Shown: positions 33,376 through 44,400 of the stretch, piece after piece
How positions within the stretch are numbered: position 1 is the stretch's first letter
Layout of the letters: each line of letters starts with the position of its first letter
Assembly (NCBI GenBank): GCA_902826865.1
Contig: CADEGN010000012.1
Span: 1-53,742 of the forward strand
Length of the DNA stretch: 53,742 nucleotides
Direction of reading: 5' to 3'
From: an uncultured Myxococcales bacterium
Lineage (GTDB): Bacteria; Myxococcota_A; Polyangia; Nannocystales; Nannocystaceae
Notes under the pieces: model-generated
What the model saw: only the letters and a program-made list of their open reading frames with translations
Told to the model about the DNA's origin: nothing
The model's database searches: none
Position numbers and translations under genes: made by a program

Positions 33376-34983
33376 TTACGGCTTGGGTACGACCAGCGTG
33401 CAGGTCTCAGGATCGAAGAACGTTCCGGGGTCCACTTCGAGATCGTCGACCGGCATGCTCGAGGGAAACTCCATGATCGGCATCTTCCGCGCCAGCGTGC
33501 GCTGCAGCGATATGACCTTGAACGCGTCCGCGAGGAATTCGTCGACCGGGCGGGCCTTGCACGCGGCCATGAACGCCGCGCCCACATCCGCCGCCTTGGC
33601 GGCACCCTCACCGAGGTTCGTACGCAGCTGCTCGCGCGCACTATCCTCTTTGGCGTCATCGAGGTTGTCCAAGAACCCGTCGCGGATCTTCTTCGCCAGG
33701 CCCGACACCGGCTTACCGGTGCTGGTAGTGAGCTTGGTCAGTTTCGGGGCCTCGTCGAGCAGTGAACAGCGCGCGTCGGAGAACACCGGGCGTGTGATGT
33801 CGACGGCCAACACAGCGTTGCGAAAATCGCGATCGATGACGCCTTGGCGCTCAAGCTCACCAAGGTAGAGCACGTCCTCGCGGCCCTTCTTGACGAAGAC
33901 GAACGGGAAGAAGGTGTCGACGGCCGGATTGCCTTGCTTGTCCTTTAGCTGCGTGGTGCCGTCTGGACCGACGATCCTCTGGCCCGACGCCTTGAGCGCA
34001 GCCTTGTATTGATCTGCCGTGACGGGCACGCTCGCGAAGGCAAAACTCCCGACGAATGGCTGCGCGGGAATCTCGGTTGGGGTGCGATCCATCGTATCCG
34101 TCTCTGCGATGTTGATCTGCACCGTGCAAAACAGTGGTCGCAACACTTGCTTGAGATCCCCAGTCGCGAGCAGCGTGCGCACACGGCCCTCGACGAGCGC
34201 TTGATTTCCGGTATTGACGATGCCCTCGAGCTCGATGCCATCGGCCCGACTGCCCAGGTCATCGAACGTATCGATGAGTTTCTTTACGCCCGGGGTGGTG
34301 GCTCTGCCCTCCCAATGTAGCCACGGTGCGTCGATCTCTTTCATGGTGAGTCCGCCACCGGGGTGGCAGTTCTTGCAACGTCCCCCTTCCCCCGTCCTGA
34401 ACTCGTTCGCGGTGCCGAACAAGCTCATCCCGCCGTTTTCGATCGCATAGTACGAGAATCCGTCGCTCGACGAATCGAACGAAATGACCTCAACGTCTGC
34501 CGGTAGTTCTTTGCTCTTGCCCGTAATACCGAACATCGAGAACAGGAGCTCGTGGGATGAACGGCCATCGCAACGCCGCGAGGTGACGGTCCGATAGCTG
34601 CCGGCCTTCCCCGTTACCTGTGATGTCTCGCTCACCACGGATGTGCGAAGGCCGTCCCGCACGCCCTCGCAGCCTTCATTGTCGGTCTTCCGCAGCTTCG
34701 CCGCGATCTCGGCATACGTGGTTGGGCACTCATCCGACTCACCCTTGGACCGCAGCACGAGTCGAGCAAACAGATCGTTTAGCTCCGAAGTAGGGATGAC
34801 GTCGGTGCCGTCGTCGCCGCCGCGCTTATCGAACACTCGGCCCGCGCAAACGCCCTTGTCCTTTAGACCATCCGCCTTCCCGCCCGAGCCCGCGTCGTCC
34901 TGCTCCGCACTCGACGCGGAGCAGCCGAGCAGCGCAACGCAAAGGGGGACTGTTGCGGCTCGGGCTCGTCGTTGCGGAGTCAC
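33376..34983 (-). CDS. c-type cytochrome lipoprotein, hypothetical
   Basis: A 535-aa lipoprotein (ALLGC, Cys21; GGKAD at 34-38). A single heme-binding CKNCH motif lies at ~202 in GGRCKNCHPGGGLTMKEID. The rest is helical and charged and has no family I recognise. The heme motif and Gly-rich flank suggest a periplasmic or surface cytochrome, possibly partner to the next gene upstream, a heme-containing cis/trans isomerase. No other catalytic motif is visible. Confidence 0.7.
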   Translation of the reverse strand: MTPQRRARAATVPLCVALLGCSASSAEQDDAGSGGKADGLKDKGVCAGRVFDKRGGDDGTDVIPTSELNDLFARLVLRSKGESDECPTTYAEIAAKLRKTDNEGCEGVRDGLRTSVVSETSQVTGKAGSYRTVTSRRCDGRSSHELLFSMFGITGKSKELPADVEVISFDSSSDGFSYYAIENGGMSLFGTANEFRTGEGGRCKNCHPGGGLTMKEIDAPWLHWEGRATTPGVKKLIDTFDDLGSRADGIELEGIVNTGNQALVEGRVRTLLATGDLKQVLRPLFCTVQINIAETDTMDRTPTEIPAQPFVGSFAFASVPVTADQYKAALKASGQRIVGPDGTTQLKDKQGNPAVDTFFPFVFVKKGREDVLYLGELERQGVIDRDFRNAVLAVDITRPVFSDARCSLLDEAPKLTKLTTSTGKPVSGLAKKIRDGFLDNLDDAKEDSAREQLRTNLGEGAAKAADVGAAFMAACKARPVDEFLADAFKVISLQRTLARKMPIMEFPSSMPVDDLEVDPGTFFDPETCTLVVPKP

Positions 34984-35249
34984 GGTTGGGAAGTACGGGA
35001 TCGAGCGATTTGGTTCAACGGAATGGGTTCTTTCCTTTCGCGCCTCGGCGTCACCGAGGTCCTGCTCACCTGAAATTCAAACAGCGAACCTCGACTGGAC
35101 TCCCCGTGGGCCGCGCGACGGCCACGGCACTCGTCGAACCAGCGAAATCAGCCGCCTTTGGTCGATCGGATCCCGCCGGAAGGGCGATCCCTTGCGAGAC
35201 ATTGCCTGCAACGTCCCGAGCTATTCGCCCGTTCCTCGGTTGGCTGGCG

Positions 35250-37775
35250 TCACAGCCGCTGCGGCCACAGGTACTCGCTGATATCGAGCACCGCGGCGTT
35301 CACCGGATCCTCTGCGAACCACTGCTTGTGCACGTCGTCCAGGAAGGTCCACACCTCGGGATCCCGGCGGTCGATGACCTGGAACGGCCCGCCGGACTTC
35401 CGGTGGTCGGTCACAAAACGCACCCACGACGCGTGGTCGCGAAGCTCGGCGATCGCCTTGACCAGTTGCGGCACCGCGCCCAGCTCCACGTCGATGAACA
35501 GTTGTGGGCGCGCTCCGACCACCCCGCGGGACACCGACAGCGTGTCTTCTTCAGGCACCCGGGTCAGACCTTCGAAATACACGCGATCGTGGGAGGTGTA
35601 GATCCGATTGCCGAGGATCGTGTATAGCCACGAGGCGTCTTTGGCACGCACGCGGACCAGGGTGATCTCCGGCAGGTGCTCCCACGCCGAGCTTGACCAG
35701 CCGGTGATGTGATCGAAGGCCGCATCGACGTCGCCGCGCGAGGCCATCTTTTGCGGGATCTCAGCTTGCCCCACGCCGTTCAGGGCGTCGACGGCGAGAA
35801 CAGCCCCGCCGATGCTCTCGCGTTGCTGCTGCGAGATATCAACCAGGTAGGCCGACAGGCGCTGGTCTCCCTCGGCTTTGTCATTCTCAGACGCGTACTC
35901 CACTGCCGTTCCGTACGTACTGCAATCCGGGATGATGTCCTCAAGCTCGGACGAGCACTCGGCATACGTCGGCAAGAGCAGGGAGTTGACCTGCCCCCAG
36001 CCGCGTGTTTGATGCCCACGGATCTCCTCCCGGACGTCCGGGGGCAACATCGTGAGAAACAGGTCTTCGGCTTCCGAGCGAACCAGGCTCATCAGCTCCC
36101 ACGTCTCGAGCTTGTGGGCCACGTTGCCCCACGTCTCGAAGTTCACCACGAGGTTGTAGTAGAGCCGTTCGAAGTTCGAGTAGTTGAGGACCCAAATCGT
36201 CTCTGGTAGGCCTTGACGCGGCCCCGTCTCGACGGATGCCGACGTACCGTGGCGCGTGACGGTGAGCCAAGCGTCGGGCTCGGTGCCCCCGTTGCCGTCC
36301 CACAGATCTCCCATCGACAACCCGTCCGGGAGGTGCTGCTGAAGAAGGCGGCGATACGCCCGCAAATAGTCGATCTCGCGCAACGTGTCGCCTTCGGCGG
36401 GGTCGAGGTGAAACCAGCTCGACTCGCCGAGCAATGGGCCGTTTGTGACCTGCCCCGCGACTTCCTCGAGTGCAGACGGATCGGCGTCGGGTTCGAGGAA
36501 CCAGATCCAGAAGCGGTCGCGGATGGCGAAGGTGGCCCCGTTGCCTGAGCACACCGATCCACGCACCATGGCGTCGATCATCTCGCGGGAGTTCTCCAGC
36601 ATGAAGCGGTAGCGTACGGCAGCGGGGATAGCCGCGAAGTACTCGAACGGATTGTCGCTGTCGGCGTCGAATCCATCGTGGAGCGTCAGCTTCCAGTCGC
36701 CGTCGTACAGCAGCTGTTGCCACCGCTGCATCGTCTTGGACCCGATGGACCAGGCGATGTGTTGTTTCGCCGCGAGCACATCGGTCTGCTTCATCAGGCG
36801 GTAGAAGACCGGGCCCGACCCCGGGTCTTCGTTGGGTAGCTCGGTGACGATCTGGTCGATGGGACCTGTGCGCGTGCGCGAGCGAACCAGCCGATAGAAC
36901 TCACCAGGGCTCTTGTCGAGGTGGAGATTGGCGAAAAATACGTGCTCGTACACGTACCGCGCGATCAACTGATCTCGCAGCTCCGCCCCCTTCGGATTGA
37001 AGAAGTCCTCCCACTGCGCCACAGCAGCGGGGTTCGTGGGGGTCGAGATCTCCGCCTGCGCCTCGTCCGACGGGCCACGAGCTCCGTCCTCGAACCACGC
37101 CAGGATTCCTTCGCCGTCCGCGTCCTCGAGCGCCGGCAGACCCAAGGGCATCGCGCGCCCGACCATCGTTTTTTCGCCGGGGCTGTCGCTGCCGACGCAC
37201 GTGAAGTCTCGATCATCGAGGGACTCGGCGACCTTGAGCGACTGATCGAGCGATGTCGTGCGCTCCTGGGCCTCGGTGAGCACGCGCGCCATCACAGAGT
37301 CCGTTCCATGGGCAATCACCGAGTAGAAGTCGAACGAACGCCAGCGATCCTCGCTGGCTGCGTAATCGACCAACCCGGACTTCTGGTCGCGCACACGCCC
37401 ATGGTCCAAGTGGGCCGGATCGTAGGCTTCATCGATCGACAACACCCGAGGGGCATACAGGTTCTCCTCGTTGGACCCGCGAACGACGCCATCGAATGAG
37501 GTCAACTTGAGCTGACACGGTGCATCGCCACAGGAGTGACAGGTGACGCACTGGCGGGCCAAGGTGGGCTGCACCTGATCGAGGAATCCGTCATCACCTG
37601 CGTACGGCTTCAAACGGTTGCCGACCGCGTAGATCGAACCGCCACTCTCATCATCGAGATCATCTCCCTTGCCGCCGGGCCCGGCCGCCTCGTCATCGCC
37701 GGTGCCGGCCCCGTTGCATCCGCTGACGACAGCCCACGCGGCAAGCACGCAATTGGTGACGATTCGTCGGTTCAT
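35250..37775 (-). CDS. cti: Fatty acid cis/trans isomerase
   Basis: An 841-aa heme-containing isomerase that converts cis to trans unsaturated fatty acids in membrane phospholipids, usually under solvent or heat stress. The heme motif CVTCH is at 76-80. The family blocks YVYEHVFFANLHLDKSPGEF, VRSRTRTGPIDQIVTELP and VFYRL are present, with NRIYTSHDRVY and a conserved C-terminal half. The N-terminus is a lipoprotein signal (VVSGC, Cys20) followed by GGKGDD, whereas classical Cti is soluble periplasmic. Start ATG at 37775. The length is near the family norm. Confidence 0.85.
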   Translation of the reverse strand: MNRRIVTNCVLAAWAVVSGCNGAGTGDDEAAGPGGKGDDLDDESGGSIYAVGNRLKPYAGDDGFLDQVQPTLARQCVTCHSCGDAPCQLKLTSFDGVVRGSNEENLYAPRVLSIDEAYDPAHLDHGRVRDQKSGLVDYAASEDRWRSFDFYSVIAHGTDSVMARVLTEAQERTTSLDQSLKVAESLDDRDFTCVGSDSPGEKTMVGRAMPLGLPALEDADGEGILAWFEDGARGPSDEAQAEISTPTNPAAVAQWEDFFNPKGAELRDQLIARYVYEHVFFANLHLDKSPGEFYRLVRSRTRTGPIDQIVTELPNEDPGSGPVFYRLMKQTDVLAAKQHIAWSIGSKTMQRWQQLLYDGDWKLTLHDGFDADSDNPFEYFAAIPAAVRYRFMLENSREMIDAMVRGSVCSGNGATFAIRDRFWIWFLEPDADPSALEEVAGQVTNGPLLGESSWFHLDPAEGDTLREIDYLRAYRRLLQQHLPDGLSMGDLWDGNGGTEPDAWLTVTRHGTSASVETGPRQGLPETIWVLNYSNFERLYYNLVVNFETWGNVAHKLETWELMSLVRSEAEDLFLTMLPPDVREEIRGHQTRGWGQVNSLLLPTYAECSSELEDIIPDCSTYGTAVEYASENDKAEGDQRLSAYLVDISQQQRESIGGAVLAVDALNGVGQAEIPQKMASRGDVDAAFDHITGWSSSAWEHLPEITLVRVRAKDASWLYTILGNRIYTSHDRVYFEGLTRVPEEDTLSVSRGVVGARPQLFIDVELGAVPQLVKAIAELRDHASWVRFVTDHRKSGGPFQVIDRRDPEVWTFLDDVHKQWFAEDPVNAAVLDISEYLWPQRL

Positions 37776-38021
37776 CCGCTCTAAAGTTGCGGTCGGGGCC
37801 ACGTTGGTTCGCGCCCACCCGCCGATTGCCGACCTTCCGAGGCTCAAACCCACGCCTCCCGCCCCACGACGGGCGAAACCGCGCTTACTCACGTCGCCCG
37901 TGCAGGCGCGTTACGAAGCGGTGCGTGTGGCCTCGAATTGGACGCGATCACGCGGTCGCCCGCGCGCCGGACTACTCGCGCGCAGGCACGCTTACGTCAG
38001 CGCCTGCGCGCGACCCTCGGC

Positions 38022-41000
38022 TCACTCGCAAGCGGGGGGTTGGAAGTCCATCGCATCGATCTCGATCGTCTGCGTGCACCCCGAGGCCTTGGTGGAGATC
38101 TTGGCTTCCTGATTGAAGCCGGCGGCCCAGGCAACGGTCGGCTTGCCCCCGCAGGCGTCCTTGGTCTCCTGCCGACTGTCGACGATGGTCGCCTTGAACG
38201 CAACGGCGGCGCCCTGGGGCAGCGCGGCGGTGGCTCGCCACTGCGGGAACGCGGCGCCGTCGAGTTGGAGTCCGTTCCATGGCGTCCAGCTGCCGAGCTC
38301 GCCGCTGTCGACGTCGCCGACCTGGCCGGTGATGAACACGTCCTGACCGGGTTGGGTCGAGTCGGGCCCGTTGGTCACGAACGTGACCTGACACGTCTTC
38401 GGCTTGAGGGCCTCGAGCGCATCGAGCCAGTCGCCGAGGGCCTGGGCCGCCGTCTTGCCGTGCGGATCCGACGGCATCAGGTTGCCGTTCGGGCCGTTGA
38501 GCCGATCGAACAACCACTGCGTCTGCGGCATGAAGATCGGATGGCCCTCGCGATCGGTCGGGTCGCCGGTGATGAAATCGAACAGTGGGATGCGATCGCC
38601 AACTTTGACCCCGAGGCCCTTGAACCGGTCGTATTCGGTGAAGTCGGCCTCGATCTTGCGGACTCGGTGACAACCCATGCAATAGGGGTTGACGAACTGG
38701 TACCAAAGCGTCTTCTTGGCCGCAATGAGAGCAGCGTCGCCGCTGGGATCACCCTTCCACGACGGCGGCAGGAATTGGTCCGCAAAGCTGTCGTCACCAA
38801 ACGTGTCGCGTGCCGGGGGCGCGCCAGTCGGATAGAGGCTGTCGAGGAACTCGAGCATCGGCGATCGGGTGTTGAGCGCGTCGTTGGCCGAACGAATGGC
38901 CTTGTTGAGCTCGAAGAAGCGCGGCTCAAGCTGTTCCCGTGAGAACGTTTTGCCCACGCTGATGGCCATGAGCGCCGGATCGAACTCGCGGAAGATCGCG
39001 TTGAGGTCGGGGCTGCCGTTGAGCCGGTACTTGGTCCCGGAGTGACACGGCGTGCACAGATGCGGCACGAACTTCTTGTCGTCCGCGGTCACGCCGTCAC
39101 GCTGCTCGTCGTCGAGGATCGCGAATGGGTTGAGCAAGCGGTCACCCGTATCCGGGTTGGGCACGAACACGTAGAACCGAACGAAGCCGTCTTCGGACAC
39201 GTTCATGCACACCGTGCCGAGGTCGGGGACCTTGTTGTTCGGATTGAAGTTGACCGCCTGCGGCGAGTGGGTCTCGTCCTGCCAGTTGGTTACCCAGCAG
39301 CCGCCCTTCCCGCGCGAGATCTCCGTCGTGCACGTCATGTCGCGCCAGAATGCGAGGTCCCACGTGTTGTGGTAGAGGGCGGAGACCGTTTCGGCCTTGC
39401 CGACGTAGTCTTCGAGCCACTGATCGAGGGTGTACGTGTCGACGGTGCGCCCGGCGGGCAAGATGCTGCGGTAGTACGCCAGCGCGCCGCGCTCGCTGCC
39501 CGGGCCATCGGCCGACAAGAACGCGTAGTCGACCTCGGGTTCCGGTGGCACGGCCTGGCACGACGCGGCGCCGATCTTGTAGATCTCGCCGTCGGCGCGC
39601 GCCTGCGGGTTGCCCTCCACCCGTTGCTCACGCATCTGGTGGTTGAGAAAGAACAACTCGCCCTCGGGGCTTTCGCCGAACGCCGCGATCGACTTGCCCG
39701 TCTCGGCGATGATTTTCGGGTCGGCCAGCTTGGAGTCGGGGTCGAACGCGAGCAGCTGACCGGTGATGAAGTCGCCGAACACGTACCATCCCTGAAGATC
39801 CGGCATGTCTTTGCCGCGGTAGACAAAGCCGCCGGTGACCGAGTCGCCGATGATGCCGCCCTTGGGGCGCTGGGCATCGGACGCATACAGCTCGAAGAGC
39901 GGGAACGTTAGGCCCTTGCGCGAGCAGTTGACGGCCTCAGCACCGCGGAACGTGCACACCGACCCCTCGAAAAACGGGTAGCCGTAGTTCTTGCCCTTCT
40001 CGTAGATGTTGACCTCCTCGCGCGTGTTCTCCCCGACCTCGGCGCCCCAAAGCTCGAGCGTCTCGCGGTCGAAGCTCATCCGCCACGGGTTGCGGTTGCC
40101 GTAGGTCCAGATCTCCGGACGCGCCGCCTTCCCCTCGGGCGTCACACCATTGATAAATGGGTTGTCCTCCGGGATCGCATAGCCGACCGCGGGATCGATC
40201 TTGGACTTGTTGACGACGTCGATACGGATGATCGAGCCGAACAGCTTGGCCGGGTTCTGGGCGTTACCAAACAGGTCGAAGGGGAAGCCGCCATCGGTCC
40301 CGATCGACACGAACATGGTCTTGTCGACGGGGTGGAAGACGATCGCTCCACCGTTGTGCGTCAGCGCCTGCTTGCGCTCGCGAATCAGGACCTTTCGCGT
40401 GCTCGGATCGAGGGTCTTGCCGCCGTCTTTGCTCTCGAAGCGCGCGAGATTCCAGAACGCCTCGCCGGCCTTCCCGTCCTTCGCCTCGGGATCACCCAGC
40501 CCGGTGTTGTAGGTGACGAATACCTCGGCCACGTCGGGCCAGTCGGGATGGAACGCCAGGTCGAGGAAGCCCTCCTCCCAACCCGGCGCGTCCTGGCCGA
40601 ACCGACCCGCGCGGTTGTAGGTCTTATCGGCGTTGCGGGCCTTGCCCGACGGGTTCGACCAATCAAGGAAGACCTTGACGTCCTTGGCGGCAACATCGTC
40701 CCGATCGGGGAAGGCGAGGATGCGGCCGAGCTTCTCGGTGACGAAGACCCGCCGCGTGCTCAGGCTCGTGTTGGGTTCCCACTTGATCGACGTGGGATCA
40801 CGCAAGACGACGTCAGCAAAGGCGCGGTTGACCTGAACACCAGGTAGCCGACACTTGGCCTTCGGGCAGCGGTTTTCGTCGAGCGGAATCCCGAAGGCCT
40901 TGTCTCGCTCCGCGAAGTAGTTGTCGTTGTTCGGGCCCGGCCGCACATCGGGACGCAGGCCTTCAACACCGTCGACGTCGCGGTTGTGATCGAAGAGCCT

Positions 41001-41441
41001 CCCGGTCTTGGTCGCGAGCAGCGGGATCAACTCGAGCGAGTTCTTCCCGTCGACATCGATCTCGAATTCGAATCGCTGATAGCCGGAAAGTCCACCCGGC
41101 ACTTCGCGTAGGGTTTTCGGATCGAGCTGCTTGAAGCGGGCAGCATCGTTGGCCCCGATGTCGAACGTGAACAGCACGCTCGGCTTGGCACCGGCCTCGA
41201 CTTCGTCTGCCTCGGCATCGAGCAGGCCGACGACTTTGCTCGCGTCGTCGTTGGCGCGGAGCGATCGAAGCACGACGCGGCACTCGAGGTCGGGGGCGTC
41301 GCCGCTGTCCTCCTTGCCGTAGCCGGGGGCCTCAGCATCCTGGAGGCCGTCGTCATGCTCGCCGCAGGCCGGGGCTCCGGCAACGGACGCAACCAGGGCC
41401 AAGAGCGCGCTGCCGCGGAGGATCGGGGCAAGGGTCGGCAT
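38022..41441 (-). CDS. PQQ-type sugar dehydrogenase with cytochrome c and CBM20 domains, lipoprotein
   Basis: A 1139-aa lipoprotein (APAC, Cys26; GKED at 42-45). The beta-propeller (~185-640) has GFLDLAFHPDWPDVAEVFVTYNTG, the catalytic-His segment HNGGAIVFHP (~362) and WTYGNRNPWRMSFD, typical of soluble PQQ-dependent aldose/sorbosone dehydrogenases. Heme motifs CTPCH (~797) and CMGCH (~921) follow. The last ~125 residues match starch-binding CBM20 (VTFVTN...GQDVFITGQV...LGSWTPW...FPQWRAT). It would oxidise a sugar on a bound alpha-glucan and pass electrons internally to heme. A strong GAAGGAG Shine-Dalgarno precedes the ATG. It lies 16 bp downstream of the GH31 gene, so the two are one operon. 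Confidence 0.82.
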   Translation of the reverse strand: MPTLAPILRGSALLALVASVAGAPACGEHDDGLQDAEAPGYGKEDSGDAPDLECRVVLRSLRANDDASKVVGLLDAEADEVEAGAKPSVLFTFDIGANDAARFKQLDPKTLREVPGGLSGYQRFEFEIDVDGKNSLELIPLLATKTGRLFDHNRDVDGVEGLRPDVRPGPNNDNYFAERDKAFGIPLDENRCPKAKCRLPGVQVNRAFADVVLRDPTSIKWEPNTSLSTRRVFVTEKLGRILAFPDRDDVAAKDVKVFLDWSNPSGKARNADKTYNRAGRFGQDAPGWEEGFLDLAFHPDWPDVAEVFVTYNTGLGDPEAKDGKAGEAFWNLARFESKDGGKTLDPSTRKVLIRERKQALTHNGGAIVFHPVDKTMFVSIGTDGGFPFDLFGNAQNPAKLFGSIIRIDVVNKSKIDPAVGYAIPEDNPFINGVTPEGKAARPEIWTYGNRNPWRMSFDRETLELWGAEVGENTREEVNIYEKGKNYGYPFFEGSVCTFRGAEAVNCSRKGLTFPLFELYASDAQRPKGGIIGDSVTGGFVYRGKDMPDLQGWYVFGDFITGQLLAFDPDSKLADPKIIAETGKSIAAFGESPEGELFFLNHQMREQRVEGNPQARADGEIYKIGAASCQAVPPEPEVDYAFLSADGPGSERGALAYYRSILPAGRTVDTYTLDQWLEDYVGKAETVSALYHNTWDLAFWRDMTCTTEISRGKGGCWVTNWQDETHSPQAVNFNPNNKVPDLGTVCMNVSEDGFVRFYVFVPNPDTGDRLLNPFAILDDEQRDGVTADDKKFVPHLCTPCHSGTKYRLNGSPDLNAIFREFDPALMAISVGKTFSREQLEPRFFELNKAIRSANDALNTRSPMLEFLDSLYPTGAPPARDTFGDDSFADQFLPPSWKGDPSGDAALIAAKKTLWYQFVNPYCMGCHRVRKIEADFTEYDRFKGLGVKVGDRIPLFDFITGDPTDREGHPIFMPQTQWLFDRLNGPNGNLMPSDPHGKTAAQALGDWLDALEALKPKTCQVTFVTNGPDSTQPGQDVFITGQVGDVDSGELGSWTPWNGLQLDGAAFPQWRATAALPQGAAVAFKATIVDSRQETKDACGGKPTVAWAAGFNQEAKISTKASGCTQTIEIDAMDFQPPACE

Positions 41442-41457
41442 GACAGTGCTCCTTCGA

Positions 41458-44400
41458 TTAGGGCATTGGGCGGGCGCGGCGGGAGATCCGGCGCCGTAAG
41501 CGGAAGGCGAATAGAACCGAACCCAACACAGTGATGGTTCCGCCGGTCTGGTTGCGTGAGCTGCGACACCCGCAACCACCCGCGCTGCCACTGGCGGCGG
41601 AATCCGATCCGGCGGAACCGTCGGATCCATCCCCAGCGCTTGTGAACGTAGCGGCCGTCACCGTTGCATCCCCTGTAGCGGCCCCGTCGGCCCCGTTGGG
41701 ACCCGTGGAGTCGCTGGTACCTCCGGTGACGTAGCGGACCTCGACACGTTGCAGCCCCGCGGCGTGAGCGAACTTGATCCACACCGCGTCGCCGTCGACC
41801 GTCCAACCCTGGTCCGTGTCGGCCAGTGCCTCCGGGTCGGCGACCGCATCGAGCACACCCCCGTCGAGTGTGACCGCCAAGGGTGCCGCCGCGCGCAGCT
41901 CCAGAAGCATGGGTCGCGCGGGACCGTCGAGCTCGATGCCGATGACGTCCGCGCCCGGCGAGAGCGTGATCCGGGTGTCGTCGTACGTCACCAGGGACGT
42001 CGGTTCGCCGGACGGGATCAGCAGCACCGACCAGGCGTCATCGACCGTGGTGATCGCGTCGTTGTCGACCTCGTCGGCGGTGAGCAACGTTTGGGGTACG
42101 TGGGCCAGGCGAGGGATAATCGCGCCGGCCCGGACAAACATCGGCACGTGGCTCTGATCGGGGTCGCTGATGTCGAGATCGGTGGGGCCGTCGGTCGCTT
42201 CATGGGTCCACCAGTCGACCCACGTCCCCGCCGGCAGGTGGACGATGCGCTCGACCTGCTCGTTGGTCAGCATGGGCGCGACGAGCAAGCTGTCGCCGAA
42301 CAGGTAGGTGTCGTCCAGCGACCAGGTGGCCGGGTCGTCGGGGAACTCGAGCACGAGCGGCCGCAGGATGGGCAGGCCGCGCGTGGCCGCGGTTGCGGCC
42401 TGCGTATAGAGGTAGGGGAACAACTCGGTGTGCAGCCGGGCGTAGGTGCGGTAGTTCGACAGGCCGTCGGGGCCGAAGCTCCACGGGTACTGCATCCCGG
42501 CGCCGACTTGCCGATGCATCTGCATGATCGGCGAAAGTGCGCCGAACTGGGCCCAGCGCATGAAGAGATTCTCGGGCGTCGTGCTGAAGTTGACGTCTTG
42601 GTAGCCGCCGACGTCATGTCCCCAGATCGCAAACCCACTGACCGCCGCGCTCAGTCCGGCGACGAGGACGCTGGGTAGGCCGTTGCCGGCGCCGAAGTTG
42701 GGCTCGTTGTCGCCCGCCCATGCCGCTGGATACGCGCCCGTGCCGAGGAACCCGCTGCGGGAGAACAGCACGCCGTCCGCACCCAGCACGGCGTCCACAG
42801 TCTCGTGGTAGGCCACGGTGTAACCGTTGCGCATCTCGTGGCCGGTGCGACCATCTGAATAGTAGGCCCCGATCGGGATGTACGTGCCTTCGCCGTCGTC
42901 GATCTTGAAGCCCGAGATGATGCCGTCCGACGCCTCGACCAGGGCCGTAAGCTGGTCGCGAAACCACGCGCGGGCCGCGGCCGACGTGAAGTCGACCGGA
43001 CTGCCGGTCCCCTTCCACCACGCGACCGAGAGCGGCGGGCCGCCTTGGCTTGCGCGCACGAAATGGCCGGCGGCGGCAGCTTCCGCATAGTTGCTGGCCT
43101 CCCCGAGGTTTTGCCCGGGCACGTTCTCATTGTTGGACGCGACGTTGATGAACGGCGTCAGCCACACGACCACACGCATGCCATGGCGACGCATGAAGCT
43201 CATCATGTCGCCGACCGACGCGAAGCCATCGTAGGTGGCGCCCTCGTAGGTGCCGCCCTGGGCGAACTGCGTCATGTTCCATTGGAAGTCGTTGTAGGCC
43301 GTCTCCCACGGTGAGTCGAACACGAATACGCTCGTCGGAATGCCGAGCTCCACCATCCGCTCGACGACGTAGCGGACCTCGCCACCGGTGCGCCAATGAT
43401 CGCTCGACATCCACGGTGCGAACGCCCACGGCGGCGGTAGCCGCGGTCGACCCCACAGCCCGGTGCCGCGCTCGACCACCGTGAGCAAGTCGGGGCCCCA
43501 AACCACATCGAGGGCCAGTGCGCCGAGCTCGTTGCGCGCAACCCAGCGGTCGTCTTCGCCGTCGCGCATGTCGAACCACGCCTCGGCGGTACCCCCGAGG
43601 CGGACCCCGTAGCCGCGCGTGCTGACGAACCACGGCGCGACTTTGTAGGAGAGATCGCCCTTGTCCCCGGGAGGGTCCGCCGTCAGCACATGAACCGTGT
43701 TGCCGGCCTGGTCGAGGGTATTGAACTTCTCGCCGAAACCGTAGACGTGTTCATCGGCAGGTGACTCCGCCGCCAGGCGGGTGGCAGTGGGCGGGCTCCC
43801 ATCCCAGTCGGTGACTTCCACGCGGATCACACCGTCCTCGGCCTCGGTGAGCGCGACGTCGACGAGCCGCGTACCGATGACCTGTGAGAAAGAGAGGCCG
43901 TCGGCGAGGTCGCTGGCGCCGACGACCTGCGCGCCCTGATGCCAGCGTCCAGCGAACGCCGCCTGCAGCGGCTGGATCACCAAGATGAGGCCGGCCGGAT
44001 CGCCGCCGCGATCGGGCCCGACGAGTTCGAGGTGGCCCGACGCGGTGTAAACGCGCGCCTCAAGCTCGCCGAAGCTATGCGCGACGAACTCGCCCTCCGG
44101 CGTGAGCGGCCAGCGGATCGCGTAGGTGAACGCCCCCTGCTGGGCGCCCGACTCGGTCACGGTGACCGTCGATGCAACGTCGTCACCGTAGACGAACGTC
44201 GTGTCATGATCGCTATAAGGGATCCGCAGGTAGTACTCGACGGTTTCGCCGGCCCCATAGCTGCCGTCGGCGATGGTCGCCGTGTAGTAGACGTTGTTGC
44301 CCGCGGTACTGGCGTAGCTCAGCTGGGTCTCAACCCACTCCACGGTGCCGACCGCCCGATGGATGACCGCGCTGCCCGTCTGCAGCTGGTTGCCTGGGTT

